The translations under genes and the position numbers were made by a program. 23,376 bases of DNA from a virus. The notes under the pieces were generated by a model. The model was not told where the DNA came from, ran no database searches, and was given only the letters and a program-made list of their open reading frames with translations. Below are positions 6,324 through 14,924 of the stretch, piece by piece. Positions within the stretch are counted from its first letter, which is position 1. Every line of letters starts with the position of its first letter. The stretch covers positions 1 to 23,376 of the IMG/VR virus record IMGVR_UViG_3300009414_000079. One strand, written 5' to 3'.

Positions 6324-8486
6324 CTATTCTCCAGTTGGTTCTAGTTCCGCCGCTTCGCGTGACGCTGTGATGACTTCCCATGCAGCCGTTTGAATAGCCG
6401 CCGTGCGTGGTTTTTTCTTTGCCAAATCAATTAATTTGTCTACAGAATTTGGATGGGTGAACACATCTGCAAGTTTATTGAACGCCCTTTTCCTGTACAT
6501 ATCAGATAACCACTCGCTAACCTTTCCCAAAGGTTTGGTTATGGCTAAATCCGTAATTGCTGTGAGCCTACCCTTACCGGCTTGTCTGGCAAATTCTTGC
6601 CGTGGTTGAGTCGGGCTTCCAAAACCTGGAATACGGCCTGTTCGTTCAAACACTCTCATTAGTTTTTCAAAACCCATTTTTAGTTGTTTAGGGTCTTTCC
6701 CTTGCGCCCTAGCTACACCATCAAGAACAGCGAGTGTACGTGTTCGCGTTAGCGGTGTACCCATCATCGCCTGAAAGATATCAGCGCCAGCCGCTAAATC
6801 AGGCCCACCCTTGTTGACCCTCAGTTTTACGTCGAAGACATTCTCCATCCAAAGCCTTGCGATTTTGGGGAAAGTTTTTGGGTTAACTTTGTTTAACAGG
6901 GTTGCTAGTTGAGTGATACTTTCCTTTCTGGCTGATGTCGGAGATGAAATGATCTTTGTTACAGAATCGACACTGCTACCGGCTCTACTTAATGCGCCTA
7001 TATCACCAGCGTCCAATACATCGATTACTTTTTCAGTAATAAGTTTATGTCTGGCACGTCCTTTTGCATAGGTCGGGTTTGTCAGCAGCACTTCATCCAG
7101 TTGCCTTACAAGTTGCCCGACTTTGTTCTGAGCTTGTGCGTCCATTGCATTGACAGGATCAGTCTTCCTTATTTTGTCACGGAACTCTTTATAGGCGCTG
7201 TCCAGTTTGGCTATGTTTGTTTCCGAAATACGTTTGGGGGCTTTTTTAGATGGGGCGCGAGGTTCTATTTTTGCTGGCCCATATCTCCGGCCTAAATCTG
7301 GGAAACGCTTTGGTGAAGGTTTTGTTTTGACTGCCTTGGAAATTCTTTTCAGCATTTCCTGTAATGGCTGAATTGTCGGACTACCCTCCGGCAAAGTCTT
7401 TAATATTGCCTCACCGTTTTTCCTCACATTATCGATCAACTCAGAAGAGACAGACTGCAAGTCAGCAGCCTTATAACCGGCTTTCTGCGCCGACACGGTT
7501 CTGGCTTCTCTCGCTCTTTTTAAAACTTCAGCGGCGGTGTCGCTCGCCTCTTTTGCTACAAGTTTCGGATGGGCAACAGGCCCACCAGCAGCCGCCAATG
7601 ATGTATCAACCGCTTCTTGTGTTTGCTTGGGTCTGCCAGATAGAAATCTGCCCATTGTTGGGCCAGAAAATCTGTTGGCGGCTACGTCTCCAGCTATACG
7701 TGCGAGGTTTCCGCTATCGATTGATTCAGCAGCAGACAAAGGCAATCCAACTTGCTTTGCCTCTTTTTCCAGTATTCTTGCAGCGTCGATCTTATCAGTA
7801 GGAATATCCTTGAGTGCTTCTTTTGCAATTTTACCTGCTTGACTTTTCCCTCTTGTTGCGTATGCCAGAGGGATAGCGGATAACAAACTCGTCCATGTCC
7901 CAGCAGTTTGCGCGGAGTCATCGAAACCCATTCCTCTTGCAACGTCTTTCGCGCTTTCACCAAGCAAACCGGCACTTGTTCCGACAGCCGCTGATGGGGC
8001 TAATGATTTTGCAATGCGTTGCAAACCCATCATAGGTGCTTTATAAAGTGTAGTGCCTGGAATTGGTAAAAGTGCCGCACTACCAAATTCTGTGCCGGTT
8101 TTTGTATATCTGCCTAAATCTGTTTTTGGATCGTAGTCTCCCCACTCTTTCACTGCATCAGGTAATTTAGCTACAATGTCCTGAGTGGTGGGCAAAGATG
8201 TTTCGGTAGTATCAATATCAAAATCTGCACCGAATTCTTTGTTTGCCCAAGTAGCAAACATTTCAAACAGTTTTTCAATATCACCGCCAACGCCAGGTAT
8301 GGACGGTATCCCTCTTGCAGCACCAGCCCTTGCACTTTTGGCTACGTCTTCCAACAGGCTAGGGTCTTCAGGGTCATCGTCAAAAACTGTCTGATGATCT
8401 ATCTGAGATTTTGCAGCCGACCCTGTTGGGTTTATAATACCGCTTACTAAATCCTCTATTGGTACTTTAGATTGTGTTTGTGCCAT
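6324..8486 (-). CDS. Large internal virion / DNA ejection protein candidate
   Basis: The ATG at 8486 makes TAATG with the previous stop; a GTG six bases upstream is an alternative. The 720-residue product begins MAQTQSKVPIEDLVSGIINP. It has an acidic segment (DDDPEDPSLLED), a membrane-compatible Gly/Ala/Pro-rich region (about 135-215, including SLLSAIPLAYATRG), then a long basic helical part (about 215-720). It has no enzyme motif that I can see. In podoviruses, large helical proteins encoded between the tail proteins and the fibre are usually carried inside the capsid and ejected with the DNA (T7 gp15/gp16, P22 gp16/gp20). The role here is inferred from position, size and composition. It is the longest gene in the window. 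Confidence 0.6.
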   Translation of the reverse strand: MAQTQSKVPIEDLVSGIINPTGSAAKSQIDHQTVFDDDPEDPSLLEDVAKSARAGAARGIPSIPGVGGDIEKLFEMFATWANKEFGADFDIDTTETSLPTTQDIVAKLPDAVKEWGDYDPKTDLGRYTKTGTEFGSAALLPIPGTTLYKAPMMGLQRIAKSLAPSAAVGTSAGLLGESAKDVARGMGFDDSAQTAGTWTSLLSAIPLAYATRGKSQAGKIAKEALKDIPTDKIDAARILEKEAKQVGLPLSAAESIDSGNLARIAGDVAANRFSGPTMGRFLSGRPKQTQEAVDTSLAAAGGPVAHPKLVAKEASDTAAEVLKRAREARTVSAQKAGYKAADLQSVSSELIDNVRKNGEAILKTLPEGSPTIQPLQEMLKRISKAVKTKPSPKRFPDLGRRYGPAKIEPRAPSKKAPKRISETNIAKLDSAYKEFRDKIRKTDPVNAMDAQAQNKVGQLVRQLDEVLLTNPTYAKGRARHKLITEKVIDVLDAGDIGALSRAGSSVDSVTKIISSPTSARKESITQLATLLNKVNPKTFPKIARLWMENVFDVKLRVNKGGPDLAAGADIFQAMMGTPLTRTRTLAVLDGVARAQGKDPKQLKMGFEKLMRVFERTGRIPGFGSPTQPRQEFARQAGKGRLTAITDLAITKPLGKVSEWLSDMYRKRAFNKLADVFTHPNSVDKLIDLAKKKPRTAAIQTAAWEVITASREAAELEPTGE

Positions 8487-9925
8487 TACCACCCAAACTC
8501 CGTTTTCAAATCTGCTTTTACTTTTTGCGAGACAACTTCATCAGAATGGCCAGCGGCTCTGTATTGTGTGGCAAGTTGTACGCCACGGCGCGTAATTGTA
8601 CCCATCATATCATCGAGGTCTATCTCCGCGTCGGCTACCTTGCCATCTGTATCACGGGTAAATTCCAAACCTTCTCTTCTCATGTGCATAGCCCTAGCGC
8701 GATACAGTTTTAAATCTCTGATAACTCCGTTTAACTTGGATTTAAACACCGTAGGGCCATCACCATCAAATAATCCTGTGCCTGGGTTTGGCATATCCAG
8801 CTTTAACCGTTCAGCTTCAGGTAATGACATTTGTGCGCCTGTGATATCTTTTATGTATTTGTTTAAGTTTGATGAAGCCAATCGCTTAAATTCTGCAAAC
8901 TTTGTGACTTCTGCTTTTTCAGACTCAGATAACTTTCTATTAAAATACTTTTCAAGAAAACTCTTAAACAGTATTCCGCCTCGCGGTAAAAACTGCTGAA
9001 ATTTGTCCTCAAATTCTTCTCCAAGGCGCATAACCTTGGCTATAGTTCCTGTTGAGGTTATAACATCTTTTTCCAAAGCCTTCTGAGTTGCTGGGACACT
9101 CTCCAAATCTTTAGGTGTGACGGCAATTGAGCCAACTGCGTAGAATTGTAGATCCTTCGTATTGTCTGCGCCGTAATATTTACCCCCTGGTTTCAACTCT
9201 TTAGCATTATTAGGAAAAGTGCCTAACGTGTCGTTGGTTTTTCTATCAATGATTTGAATAAATTTGGTTGGTGCTTTCCAATCTGCCCCAGCACCAGCCT
9301 TGATCAGACTCCACTCCGAATTTTCAGGATTAAAAGAATAGAATCCGTCCTTTTTATTGCCAACAACTTTTAAATTTTTCTTCCTAAAAGCGGCTTCCGC
9401 TGCTTTTTCTGGGTAAGCCAACGCGAACAGTTTCTTCCGTTTTATGCCATAGTCTGGGTCTGTTGGGTTTAATATTCCTAATTGTTTAAGTGCTTCAGCT
9501 TTACGTTGTGCGAGCGCGGCTTGAGACGTAAGCTGTCCCAGTTTCATGCCTGTCAAAGCCTGATTGACATCATTCATTAAACTTTTCTGATATGTCTGGG
9601 CAGCGGGTGCTGCTGCACCTCCGACTATTTGACCGAAACTTCTGGGCGTATATGACGGCCCAGCACCTTTCATAATATCCCCAGCAAATTGTAACCCTGC
9701 CATACTAAGCGCGTTGCTCCGTGCATTAGGAGACAAAAATGGCTGTAACAGAGGATTCACCCCGAAATTACCAAGCAATCCTGAAGGATTGGCCTGTGGT
9801 GTTGGCATAACATTAGCCTGTGGTGTTGGCATAACATTAGCCTGTGGTGTTGGCATAACATTAGCCTGTGGTACTGTCGGGTAAAACCACTCAAAAAGAG
9901 GGTTTTTTGTTGCTAAAATCCCCAT
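8486..9925 (-). CDS. Internal virion protein candidate with PQANVMPT repeats
   Basis: This 479-residue protein starts MGILATKNPLFEWFYP and then repeats PQANVMPT three times with a fourth partial unit (about residues 19-47), encoded by a perfect 24-base tandem repeat. A Gly/Ala/Pro region follows, then a mixed domain with aromatic strands (about 190-280), and a helical C-terminal half rich in Lys and Glu. It is joined to both neighbours by TAATG. It lies between two other candidate ejection proteins, suggesting a three-protein internal set like P22 gp7/gp20/gp16 or T7 gp14/15/16. No sequence motif confirms that role. Confidence 0.6.
   Translation of the reverse strand: MGILATKNPLFEWFYPTVPQANVMPTPQANVMPTPQANVMPTPQANPSGLLGNFGVNPLLQPFLSPNARSNALSMAGLQFAGDIMKGAGPSYTPRSFGQIVGGAAAPAAQTYQKSLMNDVNQALTGMKLGQLTSQAALAQRKAEALKQLGILNPTDPDYGIKRKKLFALAYPEKAAEAAFRKKNLKVVGNKKDGFYSFNPENSEWSLIKAGAGADWKAPTKFIQIIDRKTNDTLGTFPNNAKELKPGGKYYGADNTKDLQFYAVGSIAVTPKDLESVPATQKALEKDVITSTGTIAKVMRLGEEFEDKFQQFLPRGGILFKSFLEKYFNRKLSESEKAEVTKFAEFKRLASSNLNKYIKDITGAQMSLPEAERLKLDMPNPGTGLFDGDGPTVFKSKLNGVIRDLKLYRARAMHMRREGLEFTRDTDGKVADAEIDLDDMMGTITRRGVQLATQYRAAGHSDEVVSQKVKADLKTEFGW
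9792..9872 (-). repeat. In-frame 24-base tandem repeat, 3.4 copies
   Basis: Three identical 24-base units (9792-9815, 9816-9839, 9840-9863) are followed by nine bases of a fourth (9864-9872). Each encodes PQANVMPT near the N terminus of the 479-residue protein. Perfect identity implies recent expansion; copy number changes would keep the frame. Confidence 0.9.
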
Positions 9926-10716
9926 TATACGAGTCCCAGCAAGCCGCCGCCGAGAGCGCCTAATCCTGGCATACCAAACATATTACCAATCATTCCCCCT
10001 CCTAATGTCGAGCCAAGGAAATTTGCCGCCGGATTACTAAAGATAGGTTTGCTTTCCGTTGATGTGCCGCCAAATTGTCCTCCACCAACAAGTGCCTGAT
10101 ATCGAGCCAGTTTATCTGCTTGGACATTCTGGAGGAAATTGTGTCTGTTGACTGCTGCTTGAAGAGCTTCGCCTGCCTTTGCTTCACGCGCTGCACCAAC
10201 ACCAGCCAATCTACGGAACGGATCATAAGCAGCGTCTTGCAATGTCGGAACCATCCCTAGCGCCTGTTGCTGTCTCGCTCTTTCAGCGTTGTAATTCTGA
10301 AACGCAATCTGATTTGTTGCATTTGCCAAAGCCTCTGCATTTGCACCGCTTCCCAATCGACCACTACCAGCAAATGTGCTTTGAACAATATCACGCGCTG
10401 GCTTCAGGGCTGCTTCCAGATATGGGTTAGATCCAGATAGAAAATTACCGGCGATGGTGTTTTGGGCAGTATTAATTGCCGCATCTGCCAAAGGACTACC
10501 AGCCGCTGCCCGTTCTTCTATGCCTCTAAGTGCCACATCAGTCTGAGGTGAAAATTCGACTACCGTGGATTGAGGAAAGTATTCTGGCAAGTTGCTTTCA
10601 TACAGTCTCCGCGCCTCGTCTGCGCCAAATTCCATAAAAGGCTTAATGAATGCCGCTGGCTCGTTAGTCCGTTCAGACGTTACATATTCTGTTTTTGTGC
10701 CGCCGCCCTTACTCAT
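9925..10716 (-). CDS. Small internal virion / injection protein candidate
   Basis: A 263-residue protein beginning MSKGGGTKTEYVTSER. The middle is helical and alanine-rich, with GSGRLGSGANAEALANATNQ and a heptad-like NAERARQQQALGMV. The C terminus (about 220-263) is a Gly/Leu/Met-rich hydrophobic tail (GGGMIGNMFGMPGLGALGGG) that could insert in a membrane. Proteins with this 'GR.GSGANAEALA' segment are frequent virion proteins of marine podoviruses and resemble the smallest ejection proteins. The ATG at 10716 follows the preceding stop by one base, and the stop forms TAATG with the next gene. The function is inferred. Confidence 0.6.
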   Translation of the reverse strand: MSKGGGTKTEYVTSERTNEPAAFIKPFMEFGADEARRLYESNLPEYFPQSTVVEFSPQTDVALRGIEERAAAGSPLADAAINTAQNTIAGNFLSGSNPYLEAALKPARDIVQSTFAGSGRLGSGANAEALANATNQIAFQNYNAERARQQQALGMVPTLQDAAYDPFRRLAGVGAAREAKAGEALQAAVNRHNFLQNVQADKLARYQALVGGGQFGGTSTESKPIFSNPAANFLGSTLGGGMIGNMFGMPGLGALGGGLLGLV

Positions 10717-10717
10717 C

Positions 10718-11080
10718 TCAAATTTCCTTATGTAATAATACAGAGGTTTTCTTGTAGTCTTTCAAAACTTTTTCCCAACCAGGTCTGCCCATGATTTCAC
10801 AAACTGTGCAGTTAACTCCCCTAGCCCATTCGACAACCTGTTTTTCCATTTTAAGAAGTTCGCTCATCCTACCTCCAGCCAACCAGAACCTGACTGACTT
10901 GAAAGCTGGGTACGTTATTATTTCCGTGATAATTACCGAATTTTTACCAGGCCAGAACTGCGCCTTGCCGGAAAGAATTTCAGAATACACGTCTCCAAGG
11001 TTGTGGCTGTTTCCAGCGTACTTCAAAGCCTCTTCAATGTGAGTGCTGAGTCTCTGGAAATCATCACCCAATCGCGACAT
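10718..11080 (-). CDS. Small phage protein with possible GNAT-like fold
   Basis: The 120-residue product reads as alternating helices and strands: a helix near EEALKYAG, FWPGKNSVIITEIITYP, FKSVRFWLAGG, a long helix around MEKQVVEWARG, then VCEIMGRPGWEKVLKDYKK. The 'WPG..SVI.TE...YP ... GG ... GR.GWE..L' pattern recurs in many tailed-phage late regions, and such proteins often give remote matches to acetyltransferase folds. A clear acetyl-CoA loop (Q/RxxGxG/A) is not visible, so activity is doubtful. The gene overlaps the preceding one by 17 bases. Confidence 0.5.
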   Translation of the reverse strand: MSRLGDDFQRLSTHIEEALKYAGNSHNLGDVYSEILSGKAQFWPGKNSVIITEIITYPAFKSVRFWLAGGRMSELLKMEKQVVEWARGVNCTVCEIMGRPGWEKVLKDYKKTSVLLHKEI

Positions 11081-11381
11081 ATTTAAAAATCTTGTCGGTC
11101 TGGCCGTTTGAAGCGTGGGTTAAAGTAAATGTCTGTTTCCCGCGACTGCTTACAAATGTTGTCGCCCAAGCCGCCGCCGCGTTGGAAGTAGAAGGCATAA
11201 GTAGTATCACTGTGTCTTCGCCAACACGTAAATCTGATACATCCGTAGTCGTTGTACTCGCCGTTAGTGTGACACTTCCCTTTGCATTTGTCTTTCCATC
11301 AACCAGATTATTGACAACCTCAGATATTTCTCTTGGGCTACCACCGGCAAGAGGTAGTTTACGAAAGTTGAAATCGGTCAT
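11064..11381 (-). CDS. Small beta-rich virion protein
   Basis: A 105-residue protein beginning MTDFNFRKLPLAGGSPREIS. Residues 1-35 look like an anchor. The rest is Ser/Thr-rich beta structure: GSVTLTASTTTTDVSDLRVG, VILLMPSTSNAAAAWAT, then TFTLTHASNGQTDKIFKY. The second half matches a recurring small structural protein of marine podoviruses ('TFTLTH.N...D..FRY'), with no assigned function. The ATG overlaps the end of the gp10-like gene (ATGA). Its location beside tail genes suggests a minor head or tail decoration. Confidence 0.55.
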   Translation of the reverse strand: MTDFNFRKLPLAGGSPREISEVVNNLVDGKTNAKGSVTLTASTTTTDVSDLRVGEDTVILLMPSTSNAAAAWATTFVSSRGKQTFTLTHASNGQTDKIFKYVAIG

Positions 11382-12844
11382 CTGGAGCCAGCGGCAGACG
11401 CTTCAACTTCTACGGATTGTGCCTGTGTCCAAGCACCGCTTAGATTTAATCTTACCTTGTGAAAACGTGAGTTGTTCCTCACTGGGCAAAACCCAGCAGC
11501 GTTTAAACTCTGTGCTGAATCAAAACTGGCAGCATCCTGTTGTCTACTTCTTCCTGAAATTTGTGCAGTCACCGTTCCGCCTTCAGTATTCGGCTGCACC
11601 TGTGTTACCAAACTAAACTTGCCCTTGTTAGCGGCAAACTCTCCTGTTTCAATAGTTGCTGCCATTGCCGCCCCATTGAATGTGCTGACCTTGTTGGACG
11701 CACTGCCACCAAAAAAGTATGTGCCGCCCTTGAGACTGTCGCTGTCAAAAGAAATTGTATGAGCATCTATTGAGGCGTTGATCGTATCCATGCCTTCTAA
11801 AGTGTACCCAGCATCAAAAAATGGGGCAATCATATCGCAGTCAACTTCTGCCCTCGACCAACGGTTGATCGCGTAGTTATAAATCAACAGCTTGTCTGGT
11901 GTGCTTCCACTCGCGTCATTACTCACATACGACCAAACTGCAATCTGGTTCAACGGGTCAATAGCACTGGTCATCTTACTATCGTAAGAACGATCAATAT
12001 CCGCGAGCATTGTCCTGTTAATCTTCTCTGCACCTATGGGTTGGGATTCACCAGAAGTATTTGAATAGGCATAAAAACCGTCGTCTGAAAAATAAAAACT
12101 CAGCGCACCAATGTTGCAGATTGATCCTGGGATTGCACACCCGCGCCCAGTTTCAGTCATATCAAACTGGAATATCAACGGACTGCCCACGTAGGACATT
12201 CTCGCTATACCACGTTCTAGAAATATAGTGCCGTTTTCACCGCCAACTATACCCTGAATATGACCCGCATCAGGTATGTTCTGAAAGTCGGATTGGTTGG
12301 TTCCAACCGTCCATCCTGTTTCATCGTCGATTGCAGACCAACGGACTCTTGTCGCATGGGCCGTGCTGCTTTCGTAAATATTCCCCATGACCACAAAATC
12401 ACGCACAACGCCTATATATTTTGACCGTGGTGCGCCAGCCAAATCAGAAAACAAACTGCTTGTACCCAAAGTAAAGTTTTGGGTGTTTACCGTATGCCCA
12501 GAAACAGCAATTTCTTTCGTTCCAAATTGGATAAATTGCCAACGGTCATTTGTAGCCAAACTGTAATTACCAGACTTTGATACATTATCTAAAGCATTTG
12601 TGGCAGTGTTGTGCTTGTATAGTTTTGTTGTATCTCCAGCAAATAGACTAACAACTCCACCCGCTGACTTCGCTGCCGTAATCTCCAATATCGTACCATC
12701 AGCAGCAAGGCTATAATCGGTCAATGTCTTCAGCGGCACATATCCCTTTGCTGCCGGAACACAGTTCTTGGCTTCAGTTGTCCCATTTTCAAGATCAGGT
12801 TGGTCTGGAATCCACTCACCCAACGGTACACTAAATAAAGTCAT
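11378..12844 (-). CDS. Tail / head-completion protein, P22 gp10-like
   Basis: The ATG at 12844 forms ATGA with the previous stop, so it is preferred over an upstream start at 12856. The 488-residue product begins MTLFSVPLGEWIPDQPDLEN. It reads as a repetitive beta structure in which motifs such as RWSAIDDETGW, NGTIFLERGIARM, FYFSDDGFYAYS and WSYVSND recur every 40-60 residues, as blades of a propeller would. The 'LGEW.PD.P.LEN G..EAKNC.P' opening and 'FLERGI.RMSYVGSP' are typical of the podovirus tail stabilisation family related to P22 gp10. Those proteins form a ring under the portal and adaptor that seals DNA in the head. Its position after adaptor and small tail genes agrees. Confidence 0.65.
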   Translation of the reverse strand: MTLFSVPLGEWIPDQPDLENGTTEAKNCVPAAKGYVPLKTLTDYSLAADGTILEITAAKSAGGVVSLFAGDTTKLYKHNTATNALDNVSKSGNYSLATNDRWQFIQFGTKEIAVSGHTVNTQNFTLGTSSLFSDLAGAPRSKYIGVVRDFVVMGNIYESSTAHATRVRWSAIDDETGWTVGTNQSDFQNIPDAGHIQGIVGGENGTIFLERGIARMSYVGSPLIFQFDMTETGRGCAIPGSICNIGALSFYFSDDGFYAYSNTSGESQPIGAEKINRTMLADIDRSYDSKMTSAIDPLNQIAVWSYVSNDASGSTPDKLLIYNYAINRWSRAEVDCDMIAPFFDAGYTLEGMDTINASIDAHTISFDSDSLKGGTYFFGGSASNKVSTFNGAAMAATIETGEFAANKGKFSLVTQVQPNTEGGTVTAQISGRSRQQDAASFDSAQSLNAAGFCPVRNNSRFHKVRLNLSGAWTQAQSVEVEASAAGSR

Positions 12845-13512
12845 GCAGTATTCCAAACGTGTGCTGTGTCAGTTGTTTCTGTCCAAGTATGTGCATTATC
12901 TGTTGTCACCGTGTAACTTTGGGCCGTGTCAGAAACTACCGTCCATGCTTCGCCAAGTATTTCCCCGCCCACCGTTGCTGTTACAGCCGTTTGTAATGTA
13001 CTCGCTCCCAAAGCAACGATAACCGCGCTACCCGCCACTGTTACCACACCAGCCATACTGGCTGTACCAGCAGCTTCAAAGCCGCCCAACGCTGTAGCTG
13101 TGACAGCAACCGCTGCTGTACCTTCAGCCAGCATTATTCTGGTCGCCGCACCAGAAACAGTAACCGCCGTGTTTGCCGTAGAGGTTGCGAGTGCTATCCT
13201 TGTCGCCGCACCAGAAGTTGTAACTACTGTAGCGGCGGTAGCCTCACCTAAACGTTGCCGGATTGCAGCGCCGGTAGTTGTGGCAGATGTAGCTACACTA
13301 CCTACGCCAAATCTTACATACGCTGTTTCCCAAGACGAACTATCAAGAGAGAACGGAAGACTATCCAGACTTCCCCAGTTATCAAGTTGCTCAAGAAGAG
13401 GATTGTTATAATCCGCCGTATCCCAGAAAGAATTATCGAAAGATGTCGTTAAGGCATCAACACTGGTGTTGTATTGGTCAACTTGATCCAGACCGATTGG
13501 TACAATAGACAT
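12841..13512 (-). CDS. Repetitive Ala/Thr/Val-rich virion protein
   Basis: The 223-residue product has an acidic, aromatic N terminus (1-65; SFWDTADYNNP, WGSLDSLPFS). Next come about six degenerate repeats of 19-22 residues between 70 and 185, for example TTSGAATRIALA, TVSGAATRIMLA and TVAGSAVIVALG. The end is Trp/Thr-rich (TVTTDNAHTWTETTDTAHVW). Repeats of this kind often form a beta solenoid. The gene lies between the gp10-like tail gene and a small fibre-like gene, so a virion appendage is likely. The start is ATG 13512, since the ATG at 13516 that overlaps the previous stop is in another frame. Confidence 0.55.
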   Translation of the reverse strand: MSIVPIGLDQVDQYNTSVDALTTSFDNSFWDTADYNNPLLEQLDNWGSLDSLPFSLDSSSWETAYVRFGVGSVATSATTTGAAIRQRLGEATAATVVTTSGAATRIALATSTANTAVTVSGAATRIMLAEGTAAVAVTATALGGFEAAGTASMAGVVTVAGSAVIVALGASTLQTAVTATVGGEILGEAWTVVSDTAQSYTVTTDNAHTWTETTDTAHVWNTA

Positions 13513-13515
13513 TCA

Positions 13516-13908
13516 TTATGCAGCCGTTACAGTAATTCCACTGATAGCTATTTTGAACACATCTCCGCTTGAGATGGCCTTGGAAGCATCAAGGGCGCTA
13601 TGAACCAATAAATTTCCTGATGTGGAAGCATCGAAGATTCCGAAATGCGACACTGTACCCCATGAGCCAGTCGCTGCTGAAAACTCAACGGCGGCGGTAT
13701 TTGAAATAGACCCACTGGCAGCAGAAGTACCAAATGTAATTTCTACTCTTGCATATCCATTGCCACTTAATTCCGTGCCGCTTCCAGCATCCAAGAAAGA
13801 AGTAGTAGCTAAACCAAGAAAAACAGAGCCAGGATTTGTCCATGTAGCCCCACTTTTTACCATGTGGTCGAGTAATTTTAATTCTGCATAATCAGATAGT
13901 GCTGACAT
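13516..13908 (-). CDS. Small tail/head structural protein (MSxLSDYxE family)
   Basis: A 130-residue beta-rich protein opening MSALSDYAELKLLDHMVKSG, followed by VFLGLATTSFLDAGSGTEL, GYARVEITF and WGTVSHFGIFDASTSGNLLV. This order is a recurrent small phage structural family ('LSD Y.E..LLDH ... VYLGL.T ... G.GYAR ... HFG.FDA.T.GNLL'), annotated variously as tail fibre or putative head fibre. Its exact place in the virion is not established. It begins with TAATG at the adaptor stop. Confidence 0.65.
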   Translation of the reverse strand: MSALSDYAELKLLDHMVKSGATWTNPGSVFLGLATTSFLDAGSGTELSGNGYARVEITFGTSAASGSISNTAAVEFSAATGSWGTVSHFGIFDASTSGNLLVHSALDASKAISSGDVFKIAISGITVTAA

Positions 13909-14537
13909 TAATCTTCTCCAAAGTCACTTTTCATAAATAGACCACCACCACCAGTTTTGCTTCTCTCTTCGTCGGTGTTGATTTCCTCAAGAGAACGTTT
14001 AAACAACGCCTCAAAATTTGTAAGCCTAGCGTCATCACCAAAATAAATAGCCGCCGCACTTAAAGCGCCGTACAAATAAGCATCTGGGTGGCGTGTTAAA
14101 ACAGTGTTGGTTGTCGCTGAATCCGACAAGGCCGTAAGACCGTCAATATATGTGATCTCACTTGTATAGCCGGAATCAGGTGTTGGTTGATAACGGATTT
14201 CATCACCAATGACTGTGTAGGCCGTAGGCTTTGCATTAGCTGTAGAAGTAAACGCCGAACTAAGTGAATTGGGTGTGTGATACACCAATGTTGTTACTGG
14301 AGAAGTGTTTAACTTGACAGAACGGATTGTTCGCATATCAGTCGGCAACGAATAAAAATCCGTGCCAGCAACCAGTGTCGAGGTGGCACGTTTTTCCTGT
14401 GATCGAGACTCAAGCTCACGCGACATCCGCGCCTCACCCAGCGCAATAAATTCCTTTGTTCTATCCCCAGAAATATCAGTGCGTCCAAGAAAGTTTTGCA
14501 CTGCTGTCTGCAATTCAGCGTAAGTTCCAATAGCCAT
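13908..14537 (-). CDS. Head-tail adaptor, SU10-type
   Basis: The 209-residue protein starts MAIGTYAELQTAVQNFLGR, then FIALGEARMSRELESRSQEK, the beta segments SLPTDMRTIRSVKL and PTAYTVIGDEIRYQP, and a helical part LTRHPDAYLYGALSAAAIY with FEALFKRSLEEIN. That succession of helical clamp, beta module and closing helix is the adaptor family that sits under the portal in SU10-like and related short-tailed phages. In assembly it joins the filled head to the tail. The start overlaps the preceding TGA in TGATG, and the end makes TAATG. Location two genes after the capsid gene is as expected. Confidence 0.7.
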   Translation of the reverse strand: MAIGTYAELQTAVQNFLGRTDISGDRTKEFIALGEARMSRELESRSQEKRATSTLVAGTDFYSLPTDMRTIRSVKLNTSPVTTLVYHTPNSLSSAFTSTANAKPTAYTVIGDEIRYQPTPDSGYTSEITYIDGLTALSDSATTNTVLTRHPDAYLYGALSAAAIYFGDDARLTNFEALFKRSLEEINTDEERSKTGGGGLFMKSDFGED

Positions 14538-14860
14538 CAGATATGACCGCCTCCAGCGCGGAAGAACCTGTTGTCTGGGTCATTCAGCCACTTTTTCCAT
14601 GCTTTAAGATTATTCCTTGGTTCACCCAGTTTTTTTACCAGATCATAATAAAGGTTAGCCGGAATCTCAGCCACCTTCTGGTGGTGTTTCTGCGTATTGC
14701 CAATCATTTTTCCATATTGATATTCGTTATGGAAAACCTTGTTCTGTTCTGTTATGGGCGTGACATCCTGTACAGTATCAACGCGCATATCACCGTTTGT
14801 TTCTACTACAAAATCAGTGCGCTTTTTCTGTATCGGATCGTAACTCAGATTTCTTTTCAT
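14537..14860 (-). CDS. Conserved phage protein ending WLNDPDNRFFR
   Basis: A 107-residue protein beginning MKRNLSYDPIQKKRTDFVVE, with a basic middle around TQKHHQKVAEIPANLYYDLV and a C terminus KAWKKWLNDPDNRFFRAGGG. The closing motif recurs in small proteins encoded between capsid and adaptor genes of marine podoviruses; no function is established. It lies directly behind a hairpin after the capsid gene, and its TGA overlaps the adaptor ATG. The position suggests a role at the head-tail junction. Confidence 0.6.
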   Translation of the reverse strand: MKRNLSYDPIQKKRTDFVVETNGDMRVDTVQDVTPITEQNKVFHNEYQYGKMIGNTQKHHQKVAEIPANLYYDLVKKLGEPRNNLKAWKKWLNDPDNRFFRAGGGHI

Positions 14861-14866
14861 AAAACC

Positions 14867-14896
14867 TCAAAAGGGTGGGGCGGCATAAGCCGCCCC
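14867..14896 (-). terminator. Terminator or attenuator after the capsid gene
   Basis: On the minus strand GGGGCGGC pairs perfectly with GCCGCCCC around a four-base loop (14896-14877), then ACCC and four T, GAGG and four T. The stem is strong but the T-run is short and broken. It would therefore trim or reduce transcription after the capsid gene rather than stop it; the downstream genes have no visible promoter of their own. Confidence 0.65.
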
Positions 14897-14924
14897 TAGT
14901 TTAACGTAATATTGTCGAGGGTTA

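Noticed and set aside
8487-8492. GTG start six bases upstream for the 720-residue gene
   Set aside because: ATG 8486 gives the TAATG overlap used throughout this operon; the GTG is kept only as an alternative.
13514-13516. ATG overlapping the stop at 13516 (TAATG) as a start
   Set aside because: It opens a different frame from the 223-residue gene, which starts four bases further on at 13512.
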